Of a stretch of 12,198 nt of DNA, positions 6,172 through 12,198 are shown piece after piece; the first letter of the stretch is position 1; every line of letters starts with the position of its first letter. The notes under the pieces are model-generated. The model was not told the origin of the DNA. It ran no database searches and worked only from the letters and a program-made list of their open reading frames with translations. The position numbers and the translations under genes are program-made. The stretch lies in the NCBI GenBank assembly GCA_020425915.1, contig JAGQQZ010000148.1, positions 1 through 12,198 on the forward strand, written 5' to 3'. The DNA comes from Planctomycetota bacterium. Its GTDB lineage: Bacteria > Planctomycetota > UBA1135 > UBA2386.

Positions 6172-8265
6172 GGCCCGATGCCCGACCGTCCCCAAGACCA
6201 CCCCGCGATCCTCGCCGCGTTCCTCGATCGATACCTCGCCGACGCGCGCGCGGGACGCGTGGCGTCGCGGGACGAATACCGTGCGCTGTTCCCCGACCAC
6301 GCCGAGCTGGTCGGTGAGGAGTTCGATCGCTTGCAGGAACAGGAGGCCGGCCCCGAACGCATCGGTCACTATTCGCTGCTCCGCGAGCTCGGCCGCGGCG
6401 GTCAAGGGGCGGTGTTCCTGGCCCGGGACGAGCGGCTGGGCCGCGAGGTCGCGCTCAAGCTGATCCCCGATCAGGGTCCGCTGTCGGCGCGCGCCCTCGC
6501 GCGTTTCCGACGCGAGGCCGAGATCACGGCGAAGCTCGACCACCCGAACATCTGCACGGTTCTCGACTCGGGGCGGGCCGACGGGTTCGTCTACATCGCG
6601 ATGCGCTTCGTCGACGGCGAGTCGCTCGGCGACCGCGTCCGCCGAGTTCGCGACGACGATCGTGCGCGTGAGGAGCTTCGATCGCGCGCGACGATCCTCG
6701 AGACCGTCCGCCTGTTCGAGCGCATCGCCCGCGCCGTGCACGAGGCGCACCGCGCCGGCGTCGTGCACCGCGATTTGAAGCCGGCCAACATCATGCTGAG
6801 CCGACACGGCGATCCGGTCGTGCTCGACTTCGGACTCGCGCGGGACGACGAACGCGCGCCCGGGGATCCCGAGCTGACGCGCACCGGCGAGGTGTTCGGC
6901 ACCCCTTGGTACATGTCGCCGGAACAGCTTCGCGGCGACTCCGGGATCGACGCACGCACTGACGTCTACTCGCTCGGCGCGAGCCTGTACGAGTGTTTGA
7001 CCGGGAATCGTCCGATCGAAGCCGCGTCGCGCGAGGCGCTCTACCAGGCGATCCTCGACGCACCGATCCGGGACCCCAGGCAGCACAACCCGAAACTGCC
7101 GCGCGACCTCTGCGCGGTGCTGACGATCGCGCTCGACAAGGATCCCGACCGCCGCTACGCGACCGCGGAGGCGTTCGCCGACGACCTGCGTCGCATCGCA
7201 GAGCTCGAACCGATCGTCGCACGCCCACCGTCACTCGGCTTGCGGGGCTGGCGTTGGGTGCAGCGCAACCGGACCGTCGCGACGCTGAGTCTGCTGTTGT
7301 TCGCGGCGCTGACGACGGGGCTGTTCGTGTCGATGTCGGCGCTGCGCGACTCGGAGGACGCGAGAACCGAGCTGCGCGCCGCGCTCGACGACATCCTCGC
7401 CGGCAAGGAACGGAAGCTCCAACTCGAGATCGAGGCGAAGCTGCTCGAGGCCTACCAGGCGGCGTACTCCGCGGATCCTCGATCGGCCCCGCGCCTGTTC
7501 GAAGAGGTGCTCGCCCTCGATCCGAGCAACGTCGACGCGCTCGCCGGGAGAGTCTGGCTCGAGCTCGGTCGTCCGGCGCGCGCACTCGGGCTGCTCGACA
7601 ACTACGGCAGTGGCATGCCCGCCGAGACGGTCGCGTGGATGCGGACCTTCGTCGGCGGAGAACGCAATCCGCCGACCGACGCCGACGATCCGGATTCGCT
7701 CCGGCTGTACTGGGCCGGCCTCGACCGGATCGGCGGGTTCGAACGGCCGGTCCCGCCGGAGGACGCGCGCGCGGCGTTCGACCTGTTCCGTCGCGCCGCG
7801 CTGCGCTCGGACCGACCGCGCTTCCACCACCACCATTCGATGTTGATGACGGCATCGCGTCTCGGCGACCGCGCGCTGCTCGAAGCGTGTGCGGACGACC
7901 TCGAGCACTTGTGGCCGGACGCACCCGCGACGCACGAGGCGATCGCGCAGTTCTTCCTGCCGATCGATCGCGCGCGGGCGGTGCGTTCGCTGCACCGCCT
8001 GACCGAGACGACGCGGTCGGCGACGCCGTACTGCGGGCTGGCCTACGCCGCGATGCTCGACGGGGAGACGGATCGCGCGCTCGAGTGGTTCGACCGCGGC
8101 ATCGAAGTCGATCCGACGTTCGCGACGATCTGGTTCATGCGCGGGCAGCTGCGCGCACGGCTCGGCGATGCGACCGGCGCGTGCGCGGACTTCGAGGGTG
8201 CGCTGCGAGCGGATCCGGAGTTCGCACCGGCGCGCGCTGCCCTGGATGCGTCGTCGAAGAAGTAA
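6160..8265 (+). CDS. Transmembrane Ser/Thr protein kinase with C-terminal TPR region
   Basis: A 701-residue PknB-type kinase. The kinase domain (about 71-345) is complete: glycine loop GRGGQGAVF (79-86), ATP-binding K100 in VALK, helix-C glutamate E119, catalytic loop HRDLKPAN (203-210, D205), DFG (223-225), activation-segment end GTPWYMSPEQ (248-256) and DVYSLG (268-273). It should therefore be an active kinase. Residues 1-65 contain a short helical segment of the kind often found before planctomycete kinases (FLDRYLADARAG to FPDH). One membrane helix lies at about 372-392, followed by a coiled-coil-like stretch (400-430) and TPR-like repeats (about 430-485 and 622-692). The TPR part presumably senses or binds a partner across the membrane. 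Start: ATG 6160, or ATG 6178; neither has a clear Shine-Dalgarno sequence. The divergent sigma factor is a plausible target. The gene ends 2 bases before the convergent rbfA-like stop. Confidence 0.95.
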   Translation: MTSSGPMPDRPQDHPAILAAFLDRYLADARAGRVASRDEYRALFPDHAELVGEEFDRLQEQEAGPERIGHYSLLRELGRGGQGAVFLARDERLGREVALKLIPDQGPLSARALARFRREAEITAKLDHPNICTVLDSGRADGFVYIAMRFVDGESLGDRVRRVRDDDRAREELRSRATILETVRLFERIARAVHEAHRAGVVHRDLKPANIMLSRHGDPVVLDFGLARDDERAPGDPELTRTGEVFGTPWYMSPEQLRGDSGIDARTDVYSLGASLYECLTGNRPIEAASREALYQAILDAPIRDPRQHNPKLPRDLCAVLTIALDKDPDRRYATAEAFADDLRRIAELEPIVARPPSLGLRGWRWVQRNRTVATLSLLLFAALTTGLFVSMSALRDSEDARTELRAALDDILAGKERKLQLEIEAKLLEAYQAAYSADPRSAPRLFEEVLALDPSNVDALAGRVWLELGRPARALGLLDNYGSGMPAETVAWMRTFVGGERNPPTDADDPDSLRLYWAGLDRIGGFERPVPPEDARAAFDLFRRAALRSDRPRFHHHHSMLMTASRLGDRALLEACADDLEHLWPDAPATHEAIAQFFLPIDRARAVRSLHRLTETTRSATPYCGLAYAAMLDGETDRALEWFDRGIEVDPTFATIWFMRGQLRARLGDATGACADFEGALRADPEFAPARAALDASSKK

Positions 8266-8267
8266 CG

Positions 8268-8642
8268 TCAGTCCGCGCCCGGCGCCGCGGGAACGTCGAC
8301 CGAGTCGCCCTCGCGCACGACCCAGAACGAGAGCTCGGGCACGTTCCGTCGACTGACGGCGTGCAGCACTTCCTCGACGATTCGCGGCCGGGCGGCCTCG
8401 AGTCGGGCGAGCACCTCGGACTTCTCCATCTCGCTGCCGGGGGGATGGACCGTGAACACGACGTTCAGTCGATTGCCGGCCGCGGGCTCGACCGATTCCA
8501 CCGACATGTTCTGCAGCACCTCGTCCTCGAAGTCGCCGAGCAGCGTCATCTCGATGGTGCGACGGATCTGGGCGCAGAGCTGCGCGAGCTTTCGACCCGA
8601 CGACGCAGCGCCGCCGGGACGGGACCGGCGCCTACTGGCCAT
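8268..8642 (-). CDS. rbfA: Ribosome-binding factor A-like protein
   Basis: A 124-residue protein whose central part follows the RbfA pattern. It has an N-terminal helix GRKLAQLCAQIRRTIEMTLLG (about 16-36), strands MSVESVEPAAG and LNVVFTV, a helix VLARLEAARPRIVEEVLHAV, and the hallmark ending RRNVPELSFWVV (98-109). RbfA binds the 30S subunit and assists 16S rRNA 5'-end maturation, especially in the cold. The N-terminal basic tail (MASRRRSRPGG) and the acidic/proline C-terminus are normal variation. The start ATG 8642 overlaps the end of the upstream lipoprotein gene by 11 bases in another frame, so translation is probably coupled. No infB, nusA or truB is next to it, unlike the usual bacterial arrangement. 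The assignment rests on motif recall, not on a search. Confidence 0.75.
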   Translation of the reverse strand: MASRRRSRPGGAASSGRKLAQLCAQIRRTIEMTLLGDFEDEVLQNMSVESVEPAAGNRLNVVFTVHPPGSEMEKSEVLARLEAARPRIVEEVLHAVSRRNVPELSFWVVREGDSVDVPAAPGAD

Positions 8643-9057
8643 CGTCTTGCGGCAACTTCGGTCGTTCGGCCGGCGTGAACTCGAAGCCCGGCTCGAACTC
8701 GGAGTCGGTCCATGCGCGGCGGAACATCCAGTCGAGCGAGTCGACCGGCGCACCGAGCAGGAAGTGGCCACCGCCGGCTCCGGCCGAGACGCCCCAGAAC
8801 AGGAACTCCTGCTTCGCGTAGCCGAGCGGCTCGTCCGACGCGAGCGAGATCGGCCAGGTGATCGGCAACGTCACGACCGACACGACGGCACCGACGAGAC
8901 CACCGAGCCAGGCGCCGGTGCGGGCGGTGTAGCGGACGTAGCCCGGCCGCCCGAGATCCTGCGGTGGCGACTCGCGGTCGATGTCGGCGACGACCCGGGG
9001 GTAGGAACAGCTCGCCGCGAGCACGGTCGCGAGCGTGATGGCGACTCGAATGCGCAT
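8632..9057 (-). CDS. Putative lipoprotein, function unknown
   Basis: A 141-residue protein from ATG 9057. Residues 1-16 form a short signal peptide (MRIRVAITLATVLAAS) followed by C17; the box LAASC has alanine rather than leucine at -3, so lipidation is plausible but not certain. A hydrophobic stretch at about 48-72 (GAWLGGLVGAVVSVVTLPITWPI) could be membrane-associated. The later part contains FLFWGVSAGAGGGHFLLGAPVDSLDWMFRRAW and an acidic tail. I do not recognise a family. The frame is open to ATG 9093, but that start would bury the signal peptide. The gene overlaps rbfA by 11 bases and is divergent from the UDP-glucose dehydrogenase gene, 217 bases away. Confidence 0.7.
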   Translation of the reverse strand: MRIRVAITLATVLAASCSYPRVVADIDRESPPQDLGRPGYVRYTARTGAWLGGLVGAVVSVVTLPITWPISLASDEPLGYAKQEFLFWGVSAGAGGGHFLLGAPVDSLDWMFRRAWTDSEFEPGFEFTPAERPKLPQDDGQ

Positions 9058-9274
9058 TGGCAGCGAGCTTATCGGGGATGCGGCCCCACGCAATCCAGAG
9101 GGGGCTTCACCGCGGGAATCCGCCTCGATCGCGGAGCGAGTCGCCAGAAACGCCCGGCGGCCCGAGTTCGGCTCCGCCGACGTTGCAGGGAGCCGGGGGT
9201 CTAGCTACCGTGCCGGCCCTTCTGATCCGGCCTGCGCGGGTCAGCTCGCCTCCTTCGAATCCGGAACTGACACT
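9058..9274. promoter_or_regulatory. Divergent intergenic region with presumed promoters
   Basis: A 217-base gap between the divergent lipoprotein and UDP-glucose dehydrogenase genes is the largest non-coding stretch in the right-hand part of the window and must hold both promoters. A TTGCAG followed by TAGCTA occurs towards the dehydrogenase gene, but their spacing of about 13 bases is too short for a good sigma-70 promoter. No operator, riboswitch or strong hairpin was recognised. Confidence 0.35.
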
Positions 9275-10576
9275 ATGAAGATCGCCGTCATCGGGACGGG
9301 TTACGTCGGCCTCGTGGTCGGAACTTGCTTTGCCGAGACCGGCAACCGAGTCACGTGCGTCGACGTCGACGAGGACAAGATCCGCAAGCTCAAGAACGGC
9401 GAAGTGCCGATCTACGAGCCCGGCCTCGAGGAGCTGATCGGCCGGAACTCGAGCGAGGGTCGATTGCTGTTCAGCACGGACGTCGCGCAGGCCATCCGCG
9501 AGGCGACGGTCTGCTTCATCGCGGTCGGCACGCCGCCCGACGAGGACGGCAGCGCGGACCTCAAGTACGTCCTCGCAGTCGCGCGCGCGATCGGCGAGAA
9601 CCTGAACGACTTCAAGGTCGTCGTCACCAAGAGCACGGTGCCCGTCGGCACCAACGCGAAGGTCCAGGCCGAGGTCGAGAAGGTCACCGACAAGGAGTTC
9701 GCGGTCGTCAGCAACCCGGAGTTCCTCAAGGAGGGCGCGGCGATCGACGACTTCATGAAGCCGGACCGCGTCGTGATCGGCACGAACAGCGAACGGGCGC
9801 GCGACATCATGACGGACCTCTACGCGCCGTTCATGCGCACCGGCAAGCCGATCATCGTCATGGATCCCGCCTCGGCGGAGATGACGAAGTACGCCGCCAA
9901 CTCGATGCTCGCGACCCGCATCTCGTTCATGAACGAGATGGCGCAGATCTGTGAGCGCGTCGGCGCGGACGTCAACCTGGTCCGCAAGGGGATCGGCACC
10001 GACCAACGGATCGGCTTCCCGTTCCTGTTCGCGGGTGCCGGATACGGTGGATCCTGCTTCCCGAAGGACGTGCGCGCGCTGATCCGCACGGCGAACGACC
10101 ACGGCTACGAGCCGAAAATCGTCAACGCCGTCGAAGAGGTCAACCACGCCCAGAAGGCCGTCGTGTTCGAGAAGATCCTCAAGCACTTCGGCGGCGATCT
10201 GAAGGGCAAGCACTTCGCGATGTGGGGCCTCGCGTTCAAGCCGAAGACCGACGACATGCGCGAAGCGCCGAGCGTCGTGATCATCGACAAGCTGCTCGAG
10301 CACGGCGCGACCGTCACGGCGTTCGATCCGGAGGCGATGAAGGAAGCCAAGCGCATGCTCGGTGACCGGATCAAGTACACGAACACCGCGCTCGAAGCGC
10401 TGGACGGCGCGGACGCGATGATCCTGATCACCGAGTGGGCAGAGTTCCGGCACGTCGACCCGGACGAGATCAGCAAGCACCTCGGCAACCCGGTGCTGTT
10501 CGACGGCCGTAACATCTTCGACCCGCGCCGCATGCGCGAGGCTGGCTTCACCTACTACGGGATCGGCGTCTCCTGA
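9275..10576 (+). CDS. ugd: UDP-glucose 6-dehydrogenase
   Basis: A 433-residue enzyme that oxidises UDP-glucose twice with NAD+ to UDP-glucuronate, the precursor of acidic exopolysaccharide, lipid A sugars and UDP-xylose. The N-terminal Rossmann motif GTGYVG is at 7-12. VGTPPDEDGSADL (84-96), TVPVGT (121-126) and SNPEFLKEG (146-154) are family blocks. The central helix has K205 and N209 in MTKYAANSML. The catalytic cysteine is C261 in GYGGSCFPKD (256-265). The C-terminal UDP-binding domain has GLAFKPKTDDMREAP (318-332) and ITEW (385-388). The length is typical. Start: ATG 9275 gives the canonical MKIAVIGTGYVG; the frame is open further upstream to 9035 but this extension overlaps the divergent gene. 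The last 22 bases overlap the end of the convergent TPR gene. Confidence 0.98.
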   Translation: MKIAVIGTGYVGLVVGTCFAETGNRVTCVDVDEDKIRKLKNGEVPIYEPGLEELIGRNSSEGRLLFSTDVAQAIREATVCFIAVGTPPDEDGSADLKYVLAVARAIGENLNDFKVVVTKSTVPVGTNAKVQAEVEKVTDKEFAVVSNPEFLKEGAAIDDFMKPDRVVIGTNSERARDIMTDLYAPFMRTGKPIIVMDPASAEMTKYAANSMLATRISFMNEMAQICERVGADVNLVRKGIGTDQRIGFPFLFAGAGYGGSCFPKDVRALIRTANDHGYEPKIVNAVEEVNHAQKAVVFEKILKHFGGDLKGKHFAMWGLAFKPKTDDMREAPSVVIIDKLLEHGATVTAFDPEAMKEAKRMLGDRIKYTNTALEALDGADAMILITEWAEFRHVDPDEISKHLGNPVLFDGRNIFDPRRMREAGFTYYGIGVS

Positions 10577-11409
10577 ACGCCAGCGCGCTCGACGTCGACG
10601 GCATCCGCCGCGGCGTCGGTCGCTTTGTCGCGGGCGCGCGTCAACGCGCGCCGCGCCGACATCTCGTCGAGCGCCCGCTGCAGCCGCTCGGCGTTCGTGC
10701 CGCCGGCACGGAGGTCCGCGGCGATCGCAGCCTCGACCGCGGCGAGCTCTGCCGCCGCAGCGTCGAGTTCGCCGCGTGAGATCAGCGCCTTGGCGATCCA
10801 GTTCCCGGCCTCGATCCGCTGGCGCGGGCCCGGCGCCGCTCCGCACGCCGCGCGGAATGCCTGGATCGCCTCGTCGTGGCGCTCCGCGGCGCCGTGACAA
10901 CGGGCGATCCACAACCTGGCGTCGTGCGCGCGGACCGTCTTCGGCTCGAACGCCGCGCACTCCCCGTAGGTCTTGATCGCCGCGTCGAGTTGCTTCGCGC
11001 GGCGCTGCATCTCGGCGAGGCCGAACAGCGCCCGCGACCGGTAGCGATCGTCGGCCTGGGCGATCGCACACCCGAACGCCTCTGCGGCTCGCTCGAGGGT
11101 CCCGTGCCGACGCCACGCCTCGCCGGCCTGGTACCACCCGCGCATCGCGGCGGCAGGCTCGGCCTCGAACTCGCGCGCGCTGCGCTCGCACTGCTCCGCG
11201 ATCGCCTGCAGAGCCGCGGCGCGTTCGGGGCCCTTCTTGCCTTTCAGGCCTTTCTCGAGGCCGGCGATCGTCTCGAACGCCAGCTTCGCGGCGTCGCTGA
11301 GCTTGGCTCGGACGGGTTGCTCCGCGTTGGTGGTGGCCTCGTCGCCCTGCGCGAGTGCGGCGGGTGCGAGGAGCGCGATCGACAGGATGGTCGTCCAGAC
11401 GGACTTCAT
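10555..11409 (-). CDS. Exported TPR-repeat protein
   Basis: A 284-residue protein with a good signal peptide (MKSVWTTILSIALLAPAALA, probable cleavage after A20). The mature part is almost all alpha-helical. TPR-like pairs occur at about 92-120 (WYQAGEAWRRHGTLERAAEAFGCAI), 127-155 and 164-192, and a further helical, Ala/Arg-rich region runs to the C-terminus. Single cysteines fall in most of the helical pairs. It probably acts as a periplasmic scaffold or binding protein; the partner is unknown. The start ATG 11409 is decided by a good GGAGA Shine-Dalgarno sequence five bases upstream. It begins 55 bases after the stop of the sigma-like gene and is likely its operon partner. Its 3' end overlaps ugd by 22 bases on the opposite strand. 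Confidence 0.8.
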   Translation of the reverse strand: MKSVWTTILSIALLAPAALAQGDEATTNAEQPVRAKLSDAAKLAFETIAGLEKGLKGKKGPERAAALQAIAEQCERSAREFEAEPAAAMRGWYQAGEAWRRHGTLERAAEAFGCAIAQADDRYRSRALFGLAEMQRRAKQLDAAIKTYGECAAFEPKTVRAHDARLWIARCHGAAERHDEAIQAFRAACGAAPGPRQRIEAGNWIAKALISRGELDAAAAELAAVEAAIAADLRAGGTNAERLQRALDEMSARRALTRARDKATDAAADAVDVERAGVQETPIP

Positions 11410-11418
11410 GGTTTCTCC
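11410..11418 (-). promoter_or_regulatory. Shine-Dalgarno of the exported TPR gene
   Basis: GGAG (minus strand, 11418-11415) lies five bases before the ATG at 11409. It fixes the start at the signal peptide and argues against the upstream in-frame ATG at 11427. Clear ribosome-binding sites are rare in this window, so this gene may be well translated. Confidence 0.6.
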
Positions 11419-11464
11419 GTTCGTCAAGGTGGGGAAAGGGTCGGGCCCGCGGCCCGCGATTCGA

Positions 11465-11989
11465 TCAGGCGTCCGGCGCGGGCAGCCGCGCGACGATCAG
11501 CGCGCGCAGCCGTGCGCGGCTGCGGTGCAGGCGCGCCTTGACGACGGTGTCGTCGAGACCGTACCGCTCGGCGAGCTCACGGCAGCTGAAGCCTTCGTAG
11601 TAGCCGCGCACGAGGCAGGCGTTGAGGCTCCCGACCGCAGCCAGCGCCTCGTCGAGCACTTCGAGTACCGCGTGCATGCGATGCCATCGATCCTCGATAC
11701 GGACCAGGGGAACCTCGGCGCGATCCTCGATCCGATCGGCGACGCTCGCCGCGCGGCTACGCTCGGATCGGATCGCGCGGATTGCCTGCGAACGCAGTCG
11801 GCGCGCGATCGTCCGGGCGTAGGACGGCACACAGGTAGAGTTCCGCACGCCGTCGGCTCGCTGCCAGGTCTCGATCGCGGCGATCTGCGCGAGGTCATCG
11901 GCGCAGGTCCCTTCCTGGTCACGGCGCCGCGCGAGGAATCGGGCGGCCGAGTCGAGGGCGATTTCGTAGGTCGAGGTCGTACGAACCAT
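11465..11989 (-). CDS. Small sigma-70-like (ECF-type) factor
   Basis: A 174-residue protein from ATG 11989 (MVRTTSTYEIALDSAARF). The N-terminal part (about 10-75) fits a diverged sigma region 2: DDLAQIAAIETWQRADGVRN followed by SYARTIARRLRSQAIRAIR. The C-terminal part (about 105-165) is region 4, with a clear helix-turn-helix FSCRELAERYGLDDTVVKARLHRSRARLR. It presumably directs RNA polymerase to a small regulon; the gene just downstream encodes an exported TPR protein. Three cysteines lie at 29, 53 and 125 and another at 136, not in a recognised zinc motif. The frame is open to ATG 12046, but that extension is Arg/Gly-rich and not family-like. No Shine-Dalgarno sequence is evident. Region 2 is weaker than in the other sigma factor, so exact family placement is uncertain. 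Confidence 0.8.
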   Translation of the reverse strand: MVRTTSTYEIALDSAARFLARRRDQEGTCADDLAQIAAIETWQRADGVRNSTCVPSYARTIARRLRSQAIRAIRSERSRAASVADRIEDRAEVPLVRIEDRWHRMHAVLEVLDEALAAVGSLNACLVRGYYEGFSCRELAERYGLDDTVVKARLHRSRARLRALIVARLPAPDA

Positions 11990-12070
11990 GGGCGCGAGGG
12001 GTCGAGGTCGAAGGCCGCTTCCGCGGCCTTCCCTCACGCAACGCACCCCACCGATTCCGACGGACTTCGA

Positions 12071-12198
12071 CTAACCGGGTGGGCGTTTCCGGATCGCGTC
12101 GCGACGCAATCCAGCGATTCGATCCATGATCGTCTCGGTGGCGACATGCAGACGCTCGCGACGCGTTGCACCGAGTTCGCGCACGTCGAGCGGATCGC
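12071..12198 (-). CDS. C-terminal fragment, probably PlsC-type acyltransferase
   Basis: A minus-strand frame enters from the right edge and ends at a TAG at 12071-12073, leaving 41 residues (DPLDVRELGATRRERL, then VATETIMDRIAGLRRDAIRK). The pattern 'DPLDVREL..., TE.IMD.IA.LR' matches the C-terminal helix of many 1-acyl-glycerol-3-phosphate acyltransferases, which make phosphatidic acid at the inner membrane. The catalytic HX4D part would lie outside the window, so the call is tentative. The sigma-like gene starts 81 bases further on in the same direction. Confidence 0.5.
   Translation of the reverse strand, partial: DPLDVRELGATRRERLHVATETIMDRIAGLRRDAIRKRPPG

Noticed and set aside
10565..10581. 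Hairpin GGCGT/ACGCC at the ugd stop codon as a terminator
   Set aside because: The stem is only 5 bp, there is no T-run, and it lies in the coding overlap; such pairs are frequent by chance at this GC content.
9107..11191. 694-residue minus-strand frame opposite ugd
   Set aside because: It is antisense to a textbook UDP-glucose dehydrogenase, lacks any domain, and is a by-product of high third-position GC.
1..12198. CRISPR array, toxin-antitoxin pair, restriction or other known defence genes
   Set aside because: I looked for regularly spaced repeats and typical gene pairs on both strands and saw none.

Overview
The window is GC-rich and gene-dense. The lineage cues point to Planctomycetota, although no single marker proves it. 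These cues are an ECF-type sigma factor divergent from a PknB-like Ser/Thr kinase whose C-terminus is a TPR sensor, a short RbfA of the kind I associate with planctomycetes, a second small sigma factor next to an exported TPR protein, and few Shine-Dalgarno sequences. The phylum assignment is inference.

Left part (1 to about 3232): an integrated mobile region. It holds an IS1182-family transposase cut by the window edge (1-1313, minus), an unrecognised small membrane protein with visibly lower GC (1487-1909, plus), and a tyrosine recombinase (1947-3068, minus). The recombinase lies just downstream of the 3' end of tRNA-Val(UAC) (3233-3305, minus). This is the standard layout of an island integrated into a tRNA gene, so position 3233 is the likely island/chromosome junction and the other att end lies off the left edge. 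The 5' leader of the integrase carries a 12-bp-spaced direct repeat plus an inverted copy at the start codon, a candidate binding-site array.

Right part (3306-12198): ordinary chromosomal genes packed tightly. On the minus strand are a DUF819 multi-pass membrane protein, a membrane-anchored SRPBCC protein and an ECF-like sigma factor. The sigma gene is divergent from a transmembrane Ser/Thr kinase with TPRs (6160-8265), which meets tail-to-tail, with 2 bp between stops, a lipoprotein-rbfA pair whose reading frames overlap. Next is a UDP-glucose 6-dehydrogenase (9275-10576, plus), whose 3' end overlaps that of a secreted TPR protein encoded downstream of a second sigma-like factor (minus). The last 128 bases are probably the C-terminus of a PlsC-type acyltransferase.

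Two signalling units stand out: sigma/SRPBCC with the divergent kinase, and sigma/exported TPR protein. UDP-glucose dehydrogenase supplies UDP-glucuronate for polysaccharide synthesis. No CRISPR array, toxin-antitoxin pair or recognisable defence system was found. The best leads for novelty are the small membrane protein on the island, the integrase leader repeats and the integrase with arginine in place of the usual catalytic histidine.
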